A stretch of 64,000 nucleotides of DNA from Plectrocnemia conspersa (taxonomy: Eukaryota; Arthropoda; Insecta; Trichoptera; Polycentropodidae), in NCBI GenBank assembly GCA_009617715.1, contig VTFK01000126.1, positions 1 to 64,000 on the forward strand. Reading direction: 5' to 3'. The position numbers were made by a program, and so were the translations under genes. Shown here piece after piece: positions 12,799 through 24,900 of the stretch. The notes under the pieces were generated by a model. The model ran no database searches. It was given only the letters and a program-made list of their open reading frames with translations, and was not told where the DNA came from. The first letter of the stretch is position 1; each line of letters starts with the position of its first letter.

Positions 12799-12813
12799 AT
12801 GGTGATAAGATAA
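12799..12813 (+). other. Upstream open reading frame in the 5' UTR
   Basis: ATG GTG ATA AGA TAA lies 38 bases before the main ATG and would encode four residues. It is the only ATG I see between the presumed start site (12530) and the coding start. It has a weaker start context than the main ATG, which is preceded by CAAC, the favoured insect context. Confidence 0.5.
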
Positions 12814-12851
12814 TACTGTGATTTTGAATAATACAAATAGTGAATAACAAC

Positions 12852-12933
12852 ATGACCGAAACTTTGAGTTGCGGTTATACTAAAGGATGCATCGTCGTTT
12901 TATTAGCCGTCATATTTTTCTCAGCAGCTGATG
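12852..12933 (+). CDS. DIP-like gene, coding exon 1 (signal peptide)
   Basis: ATG in a strong insect start context (CAACATG), 27 codons plus one base, ending at a GTATGTG donor (12934). It encodes the signal peptide with a core of about ten hydrophobic residues. It is joined in phase 1 to exon 2 at 53303, and the shared codon is Glu (G+AA). Choice of this exon as the partner rests on phase fit, the signal peptide and the promoter-like sequence upstream; a cDNA would settle it. Confidence 0.85.
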
Positions 12934-15900
12934 GTATGTGTTAAATAACAAATAATTATTTATAAATTTAAGTAGATAAAATATTATATTAAATCACGTA
13001 TTTTTAAAAACACATCAGTATATTATTTTAACCTATAACTTTATAATCTCAATTTAGATAATAAAATAATAAACATGTGTCGTTAGATAATAAACATTAA
13101 TAAGCGCGTGATTTACTTTTTTTTTTTTTTTTTTTATATTAATACTAGTATCGTACACGTGATAAAATCAACATTGCCTAGTTAAAATAGAGTTTTTTGT
13201 TACAATATCAATGGAAAAATAAGATAATAATAATTTAATTTATTATTTTATTATATATAAAAAACATTGTTTAAAATCTGCTTAATCATTTTTTACATAT
13301 TTAAAAGAAAATCATTGTGAATAAATATAATACTAACTAGATGGTGACAGACATAGAAGAATCGGCTAGGGCGAATCTTGGCTCTAACTGTCATCAAAAG
13401 AGGAAGCGATCGTGACTGTAACACGTTCAGAACTCAAAAGCTGGAATTCCTCGAGAATAGTTGCATTGTCCACAGCATCCTTCAGTAGTTTGAAGAAATG
13501 CTTAATGATAAATTTCTGCAAAAGTTCAGCAAATCGTATCCCAATGCTTCTAAAGCAAAGACTCTGAGATACAAGAACAGATACTAACCAAATATATTTA
13601 TATATATCTTAAGAAGGTTTTATTATTTTATTACTCAGTCATTTTAAATCACTGATTCTGAATTAAGGGTGCTGCACATTAAAGTCTCATAGAGGATCGT
13701 CAATGTAAAATGAAGCCGAGCATCTTTTGATTTATTGAAGACCTTTACTTGCTCTCAAAAGTGATTTAGAAATCTTCAGTGTAAGTTTATTTAGCCATAA
13801 GTTCCAATAGGAATATTTCTATCATGAATGAAGTCGAGAATATGACATAATGTCATTTTTAAAAAATAAAAGGCAGACGTCGACGGATGCCCTTCATGAT
13901 TCATAGAAAATCTAAATTACTTGTGTATAGAGAAAGATTCCACAGCAGATCGAATGGATCTAAGCGATTTTAAATCATTGACATACAAAATAAAACTGGA
14001 ATTATGCCATTAATGAATAACCTTAAACCCTTGAAGAACCCCCGAAGGGTTATATTTATATTTAAATAGTGTATAAATCAAGCCAAATAAAAATATTAAT
14101 TATTTCACTATTTTATATTGAAACTTGAGTGGTCGATTGAAATTATAATTGCAATACTAATTATGTTATTATTAAATGCAATCTACAATACTAATAATAT
14201 ATGAGAACAATAAAATTAACTAATACCATATAAAATTTACTATTATTTACATCTTGTCTTAAGAAATCTGATTTTTTATAATTAGGTATGTGTTTCAAAT
14301 GAACTTGTTACAAAAAAACTATATATTACAATCGCAAAAACACGAAAGCTACAATGATTAAGCACTCATCATTAAATATACTTTATTACATTTACTGCAT
14401 TAGCTAAGTGTTGTTTTCAATTCTCTGCCAAAGTTTGCGATGCAAGCGTATGACGGTACAACTTTTGGAATTTGTGCCTAACATTATAGAAACACCATCA
14501 GTGAAAATTGAGCCTATAATTGGTGTTTGATGTTTCATGTGTTTCATGTAATTAAAAACAAAAATTCCTTTTGACGTTAAAATTAAGAAGTAAAAATCCT
14601 ATCAACGTTTATTTTTTCTTAATGTATCGCACAAATACCAACAGTTGACTGAAACTAGCAACACTGACTAACTTTGATATCATTTAGATTTTGAATCGAA
14701 CGATATGTTGATAACGGAACCTGCTGAATTTAATTTATAAAAAATGTATTTTTGTAATGCTTATGGTTTTACTAATAAGCTTTTTTTAACACACATAAAT
14801 GCTACAGCTTCCAATTTTTACATACATGCGAGTCAAGTCACAAGAATAAAGTCGTATATGTCGCACAAAAATACGATTGTGTGTTGTTTTTGCTTTTACC
14901 TGTGCTGCAATAACGGTTATTATTGTTGAAGCTTGTTGAAGCGGCAAGGTTTTTCGTCTTTGTCACATCCGGCTATAAAAATAAATATTTCGGCCCACTT
15001 CGCACAAAAAAAATATATGTAATGTCAACTCTTACGGTATGATTGTGTTGGTTCAGCGTCCGTATGTTTTGGATAAAAAGTAGAAGCTGTGACGTTTACT
15101 GTGCTACTTAATAAATAGCTTTTGAACTACTGCAATGTCAAATTTTGTAATAGTATCGCTGGTATAGTGTTTCTTTTTATAGTTCAAGATGTTAATAATT
15201 TGTTCAACAGCTTCAGTTGAAGTTTTAAGTTTGAAAATATTTGCATTATAGTATTTTTTTGTTATACATATGTATCCATAAGGGACATAATCGTTTTTTT
15301 GACATAGCGAGGTTTACTACAATCTATAAAATAATAATTAAAGTTCATCATGAGCTCCAAGAGTTCAGTCGAGTCAAATTAATACAGCATAAGACAGTTT
15401 TAAATTTTATACTACACATTTAAAAATTATAAAATTTTCTCGCACCCCTAGAAATGATTTCTGGCACCTTAAAGGATGCACGCACCTTTTGGGGTGCCAG
15501 AAAGTAAATGTAAATAAAACCTTTCTTCTAACCAGTGTTATCATGAAAGCACATTTAATGAACCCTGTTTTCATATTGATTTCTAATTTGTATTTATATT
15601 TTTCTAGATAAAAAAAAATGAACATAGAACCTATAAAGTTCTACCCACGCGCAAACTCTATTCTTGCGCACGATTCTCCGCTGTACCATGTCGGCTCGAT
15701 TCCGCTTTAAATATTCCGCATCTGTCAAATAATTAGGGGTTGATAAGGACATGATTCATTCGTACGGCGGCATCCGGTGAATACCAACAATGGATCAGGA
15801 GAAGGGTTTTCCGAAGAAGGAGCCACCTTCTCGGCCCATTACTCCGCATTAGGGGACGCCGTGAATTTATTATGAGTTGACGTTGACGCATCGCTCCGTC

Positions 15901-18900
15901 ATTTTTTCCCCTTTCTCTTTCGCCTTTCGTTTTGGTGTCTGCAACCACCGACGATTATTCACCAAAGGAAGAACAACGCCGCTCGGTTCAAAAGGCCACT
16001 TATCGCATACACCGGCTATAGCACAACGGAAAAAAAATCTTACCGCTGTGGAAAAATTCATTTTAATTTCAAAGGGTCAAAGGATTCGCTTTTGCGTTTA
16101 GCTATATTACATATATATGTTTGTACGCAATGTAGTTAATTTAGCCGCGTTTTTGGAGTATCCTAATCAAACAGACTCAGCAGTTCCCGGCTTATAAAAT
16201 TTCTCGAACCGGTCGAAAATTTTCCGCGAAAATATATAATAAACTTTTGCCGTGCCAATAACGACTTTTCGTCTAGTTTGTGTTTAAGTTGATGATTGCG
16301 TTATATTCTCTAATAAATTATTTAACCGTAAAAGTATTTACATTTAATAACGCAATTAAACAACTATTTTACGACCCAAAATATTACAATATTATTATAT
16401 AATATATCCATATACATAAACCATATAAATTCTTACATATTTTTGTAACAACGTTTGTTTGAAATTCAGTGACTGCTTAAGGGCATTTATGCTTCTCTTC
16501 TGGCAGTTGACACCCACAGCTATCTTGCGTAGGCGAATAAATTCACGCAAAATTTTGTCTCTTGTTTGTTGATGATATCGTACTTTCAATAAATTGTTTT
16601 AATAAACAAACTCGAAATATATCAAATGTTACGTAAAACAAAAGAAATAGTATTATTAAAAAAACAATAAATAAATGCAGACCTGATGTTACGAATTAAT
16701 TTTAAAATATTATTTATATTTTAAATCAAATGAAATACATATCTCTTAAAATATTTGTGAAGTTCAATATTTTTAATTTCAAAGATCAAAGATCAAAACT
16801 TCATTGTGTTGTATTCTTAATAATGTTACATTGGAGATACGGTTGTAAAATTTTATATAAATATATATGTATGTATGACAATGAATACAATTTTATGAAA
16901 ATGTATAAATTTTGTAAAATTGTATCGACGAAATTTTCACGCGAATCCTTTCACCCTTTGATGTAAAAATTAAAGGAAGCAAATTCGAGGCGAAAATGGA
17001 AAAGGAGGAGAGATAAAGAATTCCTAAATGCATTAGTGACAGCTCGTTTGAACCTGGGCAAATGCAATTAGATTTACATGCAAAGCTTTGAGATGTTCAA
17101 TTTAGGGTTTACTTACGTACGAAAGCAGACTTTCTCAATCTTTATCATTTTTATTGTATTAAATTAACTTGGCGTTTCATTAAATACCAACGATTGTTTT
17201 TTTCGCGATTGATCAATCTCACGGCTGCTATCTTTATGGCGAGAAAAGCCTATCCCGAAGGGTTTAAGGCCAATAAGCTCAAGAGATTATTTATTCAGAG
17301 GTCTTGAAGAAAAATTCAACCCAAGTTTCCGAGATTTAATAGATAGTTGGCTTTTTGTACCCCTTTCAGAATTTTACAAGTAGTGTTATCATTCACTTAC
17401 AAAGTATGTAGATACAAACATTTAATTTTAATAATAATAATAATAATAAAAAATAATACGTATAAAAAAAGTTTTGCAATCACAATCAAGCGCTTGAAGC
17501 TTAATTGCGCAAAATTTTGTATTTTATTATTAATTGAATAGTAAAATGTCTTATTTTGGAAAAAAAGAAGGTATTATCAATGAGCTTTTATATTACGTTG
17601 AATTTGCAACGTCGGCTCTATCTATGAACGGTTGCTCTATGTAAATATAACAGTAAATATTCTGAATAAATTTTATATATTAGTATTACAGTTGTTAAGT
17701 AGTAAAATTATTTATAGTATAATTTAAGCACGGAGATCCGCGGGTTACGCATGAAGTTAGTTGCGAGTATGTATTTTTACATATGTGTGAAAATATCGAT
17801 AGATATAAAAATAATATAGTAACATATGCTCTCTGTTTTTTTTTCACCATATAGAATTCTAGTACAAATTATTATATAAAATGTATAAAAATTTCATAAT
17901 AAAAAAACTAATTAATATTTTACCTTCACGATATACTAAAGTGAAACACCTGGATTCAAATTCTATATGAACCCTAGTGTTTTTCAGTGGTTATTGTGTC
18001 GGAAATATTGGAATTAGTGATTATTATATAATTATAATTCTGATCATTTTCAGGATTCTTGTAGATTTTCCCAATCTCACGGATGAATAATTAAAAAATA
18101 AAATAGCATAGGTCAAAATAATCATTGGGCATCACTAAATATTTTAAAGCTAAGCATTACTAATCCAGAATTCTATTTTTATTCTATCGAAAAAGTTACA
18201 TTTTCTTCATTTGAAATAGTTGCGTGTTTACAGATTATCGATATCTATTTTTAAGAGTTCATATTTACTTCTAAATCTTTATCACTTCAGTACTCATGAT
18301 CATAATCAATAAAACATGCACATCGATGGCCCAAAGTGTAAATTTGCTAACTCCACTCTTAGGTGAAAAAGATTTGGCAATGGTTAGGTGAAAAAAAATT
18401 GGCAATAATCGAAATACACATGCTCCAAATTTTCTAAAATTTTCACTTAAACATTAAACTACAAATTAAGATATTGTTATTTCAAGTTGTCTATTTAGTT
18501 TTTTGTCTCTTCTGTGAAGTTGTCAAATATGTAGTTAGCTATTTTAACTTTAAGCCATTGATATGATAAAAAATATTGCGTTACATACAAAAAAATTGTA
18601 AATACAAATTGATATATAAACTGTTTGATATTGTAAAAAAAACACAAATTTCTCGACGATAGGCCGTTTTTAACTCCTCCTCTTTTTATGCGGTCGTATA
18701 CCATACATGGCCAAATAGTTTTTTTTCGCGGAAAAATTTGAATATTAAACGATAGGCAATCTACGCAAAATTGCGCAGCGTAAAACGAAACGTACGGCTG
18801 TTTTATGCCCTCCATCATGTTTACTGCGGCCCTGGCGCCCTCTTTGGCGAATGCAATTTCATTTAAAACGTCTCTAACGTGACTGTTGCGGATTTACCTC

Positions 18901-21900
18901 TCTCTACATGCATAGAGCTTGTAAAGAGGAAAATTCGTGTTAAATTTGAAAGAAATATTCATTGCTTATATTGCTCTTATGTACTGTGCTAAATCGCAGG
19001 ATAATATTTCCATAAATTTAAGTCAAAAGCTGTGTAGTCTGACAACCTTAAGATTTGTGGTGAAAAGGTTCATTTAAATTTATAGTTCCTAGATATTTGT
19101 GCAATTTACGTAATATACAATAAATATTTGAAAAATCTAGTGCAGACTTTTAAGTAAAAAATTTGCTATATTGCGTAACAACCGAAAAGTGATGTCGGTG
19201 GGTACGTCCGTAGGCTCCAGGTGTTTAAACTCTAGATTCTGTCGAGCTGAACCAGTGGATGTAAAAGAGAAGCGAAGGCATCTGCGGTCTTCACAGTCAA
19301 AGTTGGATCTGACGCTTTGAAATCTGAAGTGGATGTTCAAGTGTAAATGCCGATAGTGTCAGAGAAAATCTTTGATAGGAAGTAGGGATTCTGTGTCGAG
19401 ACAACCCGGGAATTTATTCCCGAGAATTCAAAGATTTTTTGCTGTCTCGAGTCCCGGGAATTTAAAAATTAATAACCCGGGACTCGAGACTTTCCGAAGT
19501 GCAATTTTACAAAAATATGTAAAGAGCGAATTTGATGTCGAGCTTAATTTATGTCTCGATATGAAGACAAGGTGGAATTCCTTATTACCCATGATCTCGA
19601 GATTTTGAAAGTTACGAAATTGCATTAGAAAATCATTAATTGATCTTGGCATCGGCCAAATTTGGAATGAATCGAACATTCACGTATTGGAAAATATTTG
19701 TGAAGTACTCACTCCTATAAAACTGGCAGTTGAAGCTCTAAGTCGTCGAGATGCCACTTTATTAACTTCCGAAATTATTGTTAATTTCCTTTTAAAACAA
19801 ATATTTGAAATCAACACAACTCTGTAGCACGAACCACCAAAATATTTCAACGACTAGAAATAAAAAAAAAAATCAACTTTAAAAAAAGGAGTTTCAGATA
19901 TTAGATTCAACTACCAAGCGAACTCCGAATCTAGAGCTTTTATTCAAATCATTGCTTACAATTAAGCCAACATCTACAGAAAGTTTTTTTTCTACATCTG
20001 GAATATTTGCCAACAAAACCAGGAACAGGCTATGTGATTCATCATTAAACGCTTTGGTGTTTTTAAAAAACATATTTTTTCCTTACAAAAGTAAAGGTTT
20101 TAACTTAATATTGATTTAAATATTTCGATTAAAAAAATTGTAATAAATTAAATTTAAATAAATATCGAATAAAGTGTTTTTAAATTGTTTCAATAAATTT
20201 TCACCTATCAAAAATTACCTATAACACATATAATATAAGTTAATAATAATAAATTAATTAAAATTAATAATAATAAGTTAATTAAAGTTAATAATAATAA
20301 GTTAATTTTTTAACATAATTTTTTTTCATGATTATACGAAAAATAATCAAAGTCTCGAGTCCCGGGAATTCCCGGGACTTTAAAAATTTGGGTCTCGAGT
20401 CCCGGGAATCGAAAAAACCCGAGACTTCAGAATCCCTAATAGGAAGTCGTCTGAGGGAATTGTGGGTGTGATTCGCCTTCTCGCGGTGGTGTTCCATTTC
20501 AACGAAAAAACCCATTTTTCTTTAGACAATTAAAACGCTTATCATGAACCGAATGAGATTTTTATGATTAAATAGCATAAGTTAATTCCTTCAATTGTGA
20601 ATAAAAGAGTGGTTCAATGGATAAATCCGACATATTTCCAATTTCTTTGTGCGAAAAAAAATGCAAAATAGTGTCGTGATTAAAATAGAAAAAAATACAT
20701 TATTCTTGAATAAAACCTATCAATTGTCACTAATGAACATTATTAAAAAAATATGGAAAAAAATGTTACATTACGTAAGAAAGTGTATTAAACTGTTTAT
20801 GCAATTTTTTTGAAAACTGTGGCGACCACACAAATTGGTCCACATACAAAAGGGCAATTGTCTCATTGTTAATGACCATGACCAAAAACGTTCATGCAGT
20901 AACAATGAGACAAATATCATGGCACAAGAGAGATTTCTTTTGACCACACAACACGAGTTGTTAAGAAAATCCCTTTTGTGACAAAACGGTACAGGCACAA
21001 TCAATCACCACATTGCAAACCCTTTCTGAAGAATTCGAAAGTCTGAACAAGCAAAAAACTCGCTTTCGAAAATGCAACATCCGATTTCTCGAGTTCCACT
21101 AAGCGACTGCAGCGATTGCACGATCGCGATTGGCCAACAAGTGTGCAATCCCTAAAGGATATAAGCCCGGACTCCGAGGAGAAGAGGGCAGACGGCCTGA
21201 GGCAAGAGATGGGCAGTGACGAGCAGATAGCCAGCGACGCACCCTCACCGACAGACCAGAAGATCATTCCTGGAACTCCCAAACTACCAGCCGTTCGAAG
21301 TGTCACACCTGACACCGCCGCACGCAGTCATAAGAGCCCATAGCATCGTCTACGGCCATCACCACCTGCGCCACCTTCACCTTCATCACAAAAAACGTCA
21401 CGCCGTAATCGTCCATTTGTTACATGTAAATATCACTTAATAAAAAGTCCATCTAGTTTCACACAAGTGTCTCATTGGCTGCTTATGGTGGTTGGTCCCC
21501 TTAAAAACTGTAGTAACTATATAGAAAAATAAATATAGTCAATTCTAAAATAACATGTTTTGGAAGCATATTCTGAATTTATTTATGCACGTGATTTCTA
21601 GAATTGCTATAAACGCACAATGCTGCGGATAGTGTTTGATCTTTATGCAAATACAGTACTTTTGTAAAACTTTCCACAATTTGCATTTAGTTCACTGATT
21701 ACTCTTAACAATCATTTATCAGAACGCGCGTACAATTTAAATGTCTTTTGAAAAGTGTTTTGTACTGTGTTTCGTACAAGTACATAAATATTAGCTTCGT
21801 AAAAAATTATTATCAATGGTGCAAAAAAATGCTCTTTGGTGTTTAAATTTATTTGAGCTTTTACGAAATGCATTAAAAACCTTTCCATATACACCGACGA

Positions 21901-24900
21901 TTTGTTCCCCTTTTAATAAAAGCTCTTTATTAAAATTCGTCTAATAGCTTTTTATAAAATTCAATTGAAATATATTTTAAAGCTTAACACGAAAAACATT
22001 CCATTCAGTTATTTTCTTTCATGACAAATTATATGACTAAATATAATTTAGCAACATGATATTCTTCACTAATCGCACTATTAGGGCACGAAATTGCTTT
22101 ATAATATAAAAATACCTCATATTTATTCATATCAATTTACATGATCAAATTTCGATCGCATTTTTTCCGGATTTGATTATGCACAGCGTAACCCAATATA
22201 TAATTCGATCGTTTGAAACGGAAATAATTGAATTAAGCGACGCGACGAAACAAAATTCATTATGGTATAAGTGATTAAAAAAACGGCTCAAATTCCACAT
22301 GAATCGCAAAATGTTTCAAATTATTTCGTGTCTGGAACATTTAGAATTTATAATAATAACAATTCGTTAACAATTTAAATTCCGATCAACTCTAAGAGTG
22401 AGATATGTTTCAAGTTTTGCAGTAAAATATCTATTAATATATATATATATATATATTATATAATGAATACATTAATAAATTGTATAGAAAGAAGTTATAT
22501 TATAAATGCGTAAAAATGCTATTTATTATAATAATATTCCCCAGACGATGATATGCTGACGCTTAGGCGTTTAACGATCGCCGAGTCGCATTGACGCAAT
22601 AGTGCTACTGGAAGATAGGGTCAGACGACCTTTATATATCTAACAGTACTACGCTGACTCCCTTCATTGATGCTATACATAGTGGATATTTTGGTTCATT
22701 TAGATAGGTTTTCGCCACCTATCTCTTTAATTCGTCATGTTAAAGTATTCAAACTGGAATTAATGCATGCATGAGAATATGCATGAGAATATTGAATGAA
22801 ATATTACTAGTGAGAATTGAATAAAGCACATATAAACCGAATTTTGCCCAATAGGAGAGCGAAAAAAATAATTATCCCTTCTCAGAAGTCAAAAATCCAC
22901 GTCAAAAGCAATAAAATCGTGCCGTCGCCGTCGCAGTGGGAACGCTCGTTACCGAGCGTTCCCACTGCGACGGCGCCGACACGATTTTATTGCTTTTGAC
23001 GTGAATTTTTGACTTCTGAGAAGTGATAATTGTTTTTTGCGCCCTCCTATTGATCAAAATTCGATTTAAATATACTTTTACCAACCATATTTTATTAGAA
23101 GTTTATCGAAATTAATAATGTTACAAAATATCACATTTCTTATTCACATTCTGGTCGGATACTCTTTGTAATATGTTATTATAATATTAGACGCCTACCA
23201 CTTAAAGAAAGCGAAGAAATTCATTATGTTAAAAGTGATTCTGAAAGCGATGAACTGATGGAAGCTTTGTAGCTGGTCGGTTGTTAAGATTGGTATTGGG
23301 TGAAAAAGCGGGTATTTACACGTAGTTTGGGGGCGCAAGTTTTCCGTAAGGGAAATAAGGTGAAAGAATTTTCGCCGAAAGGCAAAACAGGTATTGGTGT
23401 GTGGGTATGGGTGTGTATGGCGTGCAACAACGTTTACACTGGCAGACAGACCCTTTGTGCTCTCTCAATACGCCATTCATGCCCGGGTTCGCGCACCTTT
23501 GCTGTTTAACCGGATTAATCTTTGCAAAATTTAATGGATTTTAAATTAAACATTCGCCAAGGCTTATATCTATGGGTTTTAGCTAAAAATTGATCAATCT
23601 TTCAGTTTATCCATATTATAAAATTTAGTAGCGAACAAACGGTCCCAAAAGACAGTGGGAGATGAGTTATTTTTATTTATTTATTTATTTATTAAAATTA
23701 AAACTATCGTGACCTGACAGATCTACCTAATGCGTCACGATTGTCAAAAGCATAAAATATATTAAAATTTTAAAATATACATATATATAGGAAAAGCGGA
23801 AAGTAATGATAATTTTTAAAGGGATGATTTTTAAATTAGTTTGCCGCCGACTGTCGTTGAGTTAACACGTAAGATTTGATCTTATTTTGTAGCTCTGTTA
23901 ATCTACTTTTGTTGATACTTAGAAGGTTTTTTACCCTATAGAAAAAAATGTCAAGGCCAGAAATCGAGGAGACCCATTTGCGTTATTATATGCTATTTTT
24001 TTGTTCGATCAAGAAAGAAAGCAAAAAAGAAGCCCTCAGATCATCTGTGAAATTTATGGAGACGTATTGCATCTTAATAAATGTCACAGGTGGTTTTAAA
24101 AAATTTAAAAGTGGTAATAGTGGTTTGAAAAATGCCCCAAATCGGGAAGACGATGACAAAAAAATCAATATGGAAGCGTTAAAAAATCCCAGTAAAAGCG
24201 GATCCAAAAAAAACCATCAAAGAATTGTTGGCTGCCCTTGGACGACCATTAAAGACCATCTCAAGCGCATTGGAAAAAAACAAAGGCAAGGAATTTGGGT
24301 ACCGCACGAACTTTCACAAACGGCCATTGAGCAGCGAATTACCATATGTTCGTCGCTATTGTCTTGGCACGAAACGGCATCATTTCTGAGAAGGATCGTT
24401 ACAAGTGATCAGAAGTGGATCCTTTACAACAATCCAAAGAAAAAAATCAATGGCTTTCTTAAAACGAAGTACCCATACCTACCCCTAAACCCTCATTGAC
24501 CTTAAAAAAGGTCCTTCTTTGTGTTTGGTGGGACATGATTGGCGTCATCCATTATGAGTTATTAAAATCTGGTCAAACAATTACTGCAGAGGTATACTGT
24601 GGTCAATTAGTCAGAATAAAAGCGGAGCTGTTGAAAAAACGTTCAGTTTTGGTCAACAATCAAAGGCGAATTTTGCAGCACGACAATGCCAGACCACACG
24701 TAGCACGGATCACGCAGGGAAAAAAATCAGGGAGCTTGGTTTTGAAGTTTTACAAAAATAAAATTTTAATTCATTTGGGTATCGAAAATCACATAGAATC
24801 ATTCTTTAACGAAAAACCTGCAGAGGTTCTATAAGAAAGGGTTGAAAAGCTGCCTGATCGTTGAAGAAAAGTAATAGAAACAATGGAAATTATTTTGGGA

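Larger units (their letters stand above)
19375..20446. mobile_element. Defective hAT element with 8-bp target duplication
   Basis: Target duplication ATAGGAAG (19375-19382 and 20439-20446) flanks an element of 1056 bp with perfect 11-bp terminal repeats TAGGGATTCTG (19383-19393) and CAGAATCCCTA (20428-20438). The duplication fits the hAT pattern nTnnnnAn. Subterminal copies of CTCGAGTCCCGGG in both orientations lie within about 110 bases of each end. Inside are pieces of a hAT transposase (see 19500-20112). The element looks like an internally deleted derivative that was mobile as a unit, since both ends and the duplication are intact. Confidence 0.93.

Noticed and set aside
18495..18818. 107-codon minus-strand frame
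   Set aside because: No recognised motif and no neighbouring splice signals consistent with the host gene; likely chance in AT-rich DNA.
22817..23084. Frames on both strands, with similar ones at 51938-52315
   Set aside because: Both arise from the palindromic MITE arms, which naturally give related peptides on both strands and in both copies. No start or codon evidence of a gene.
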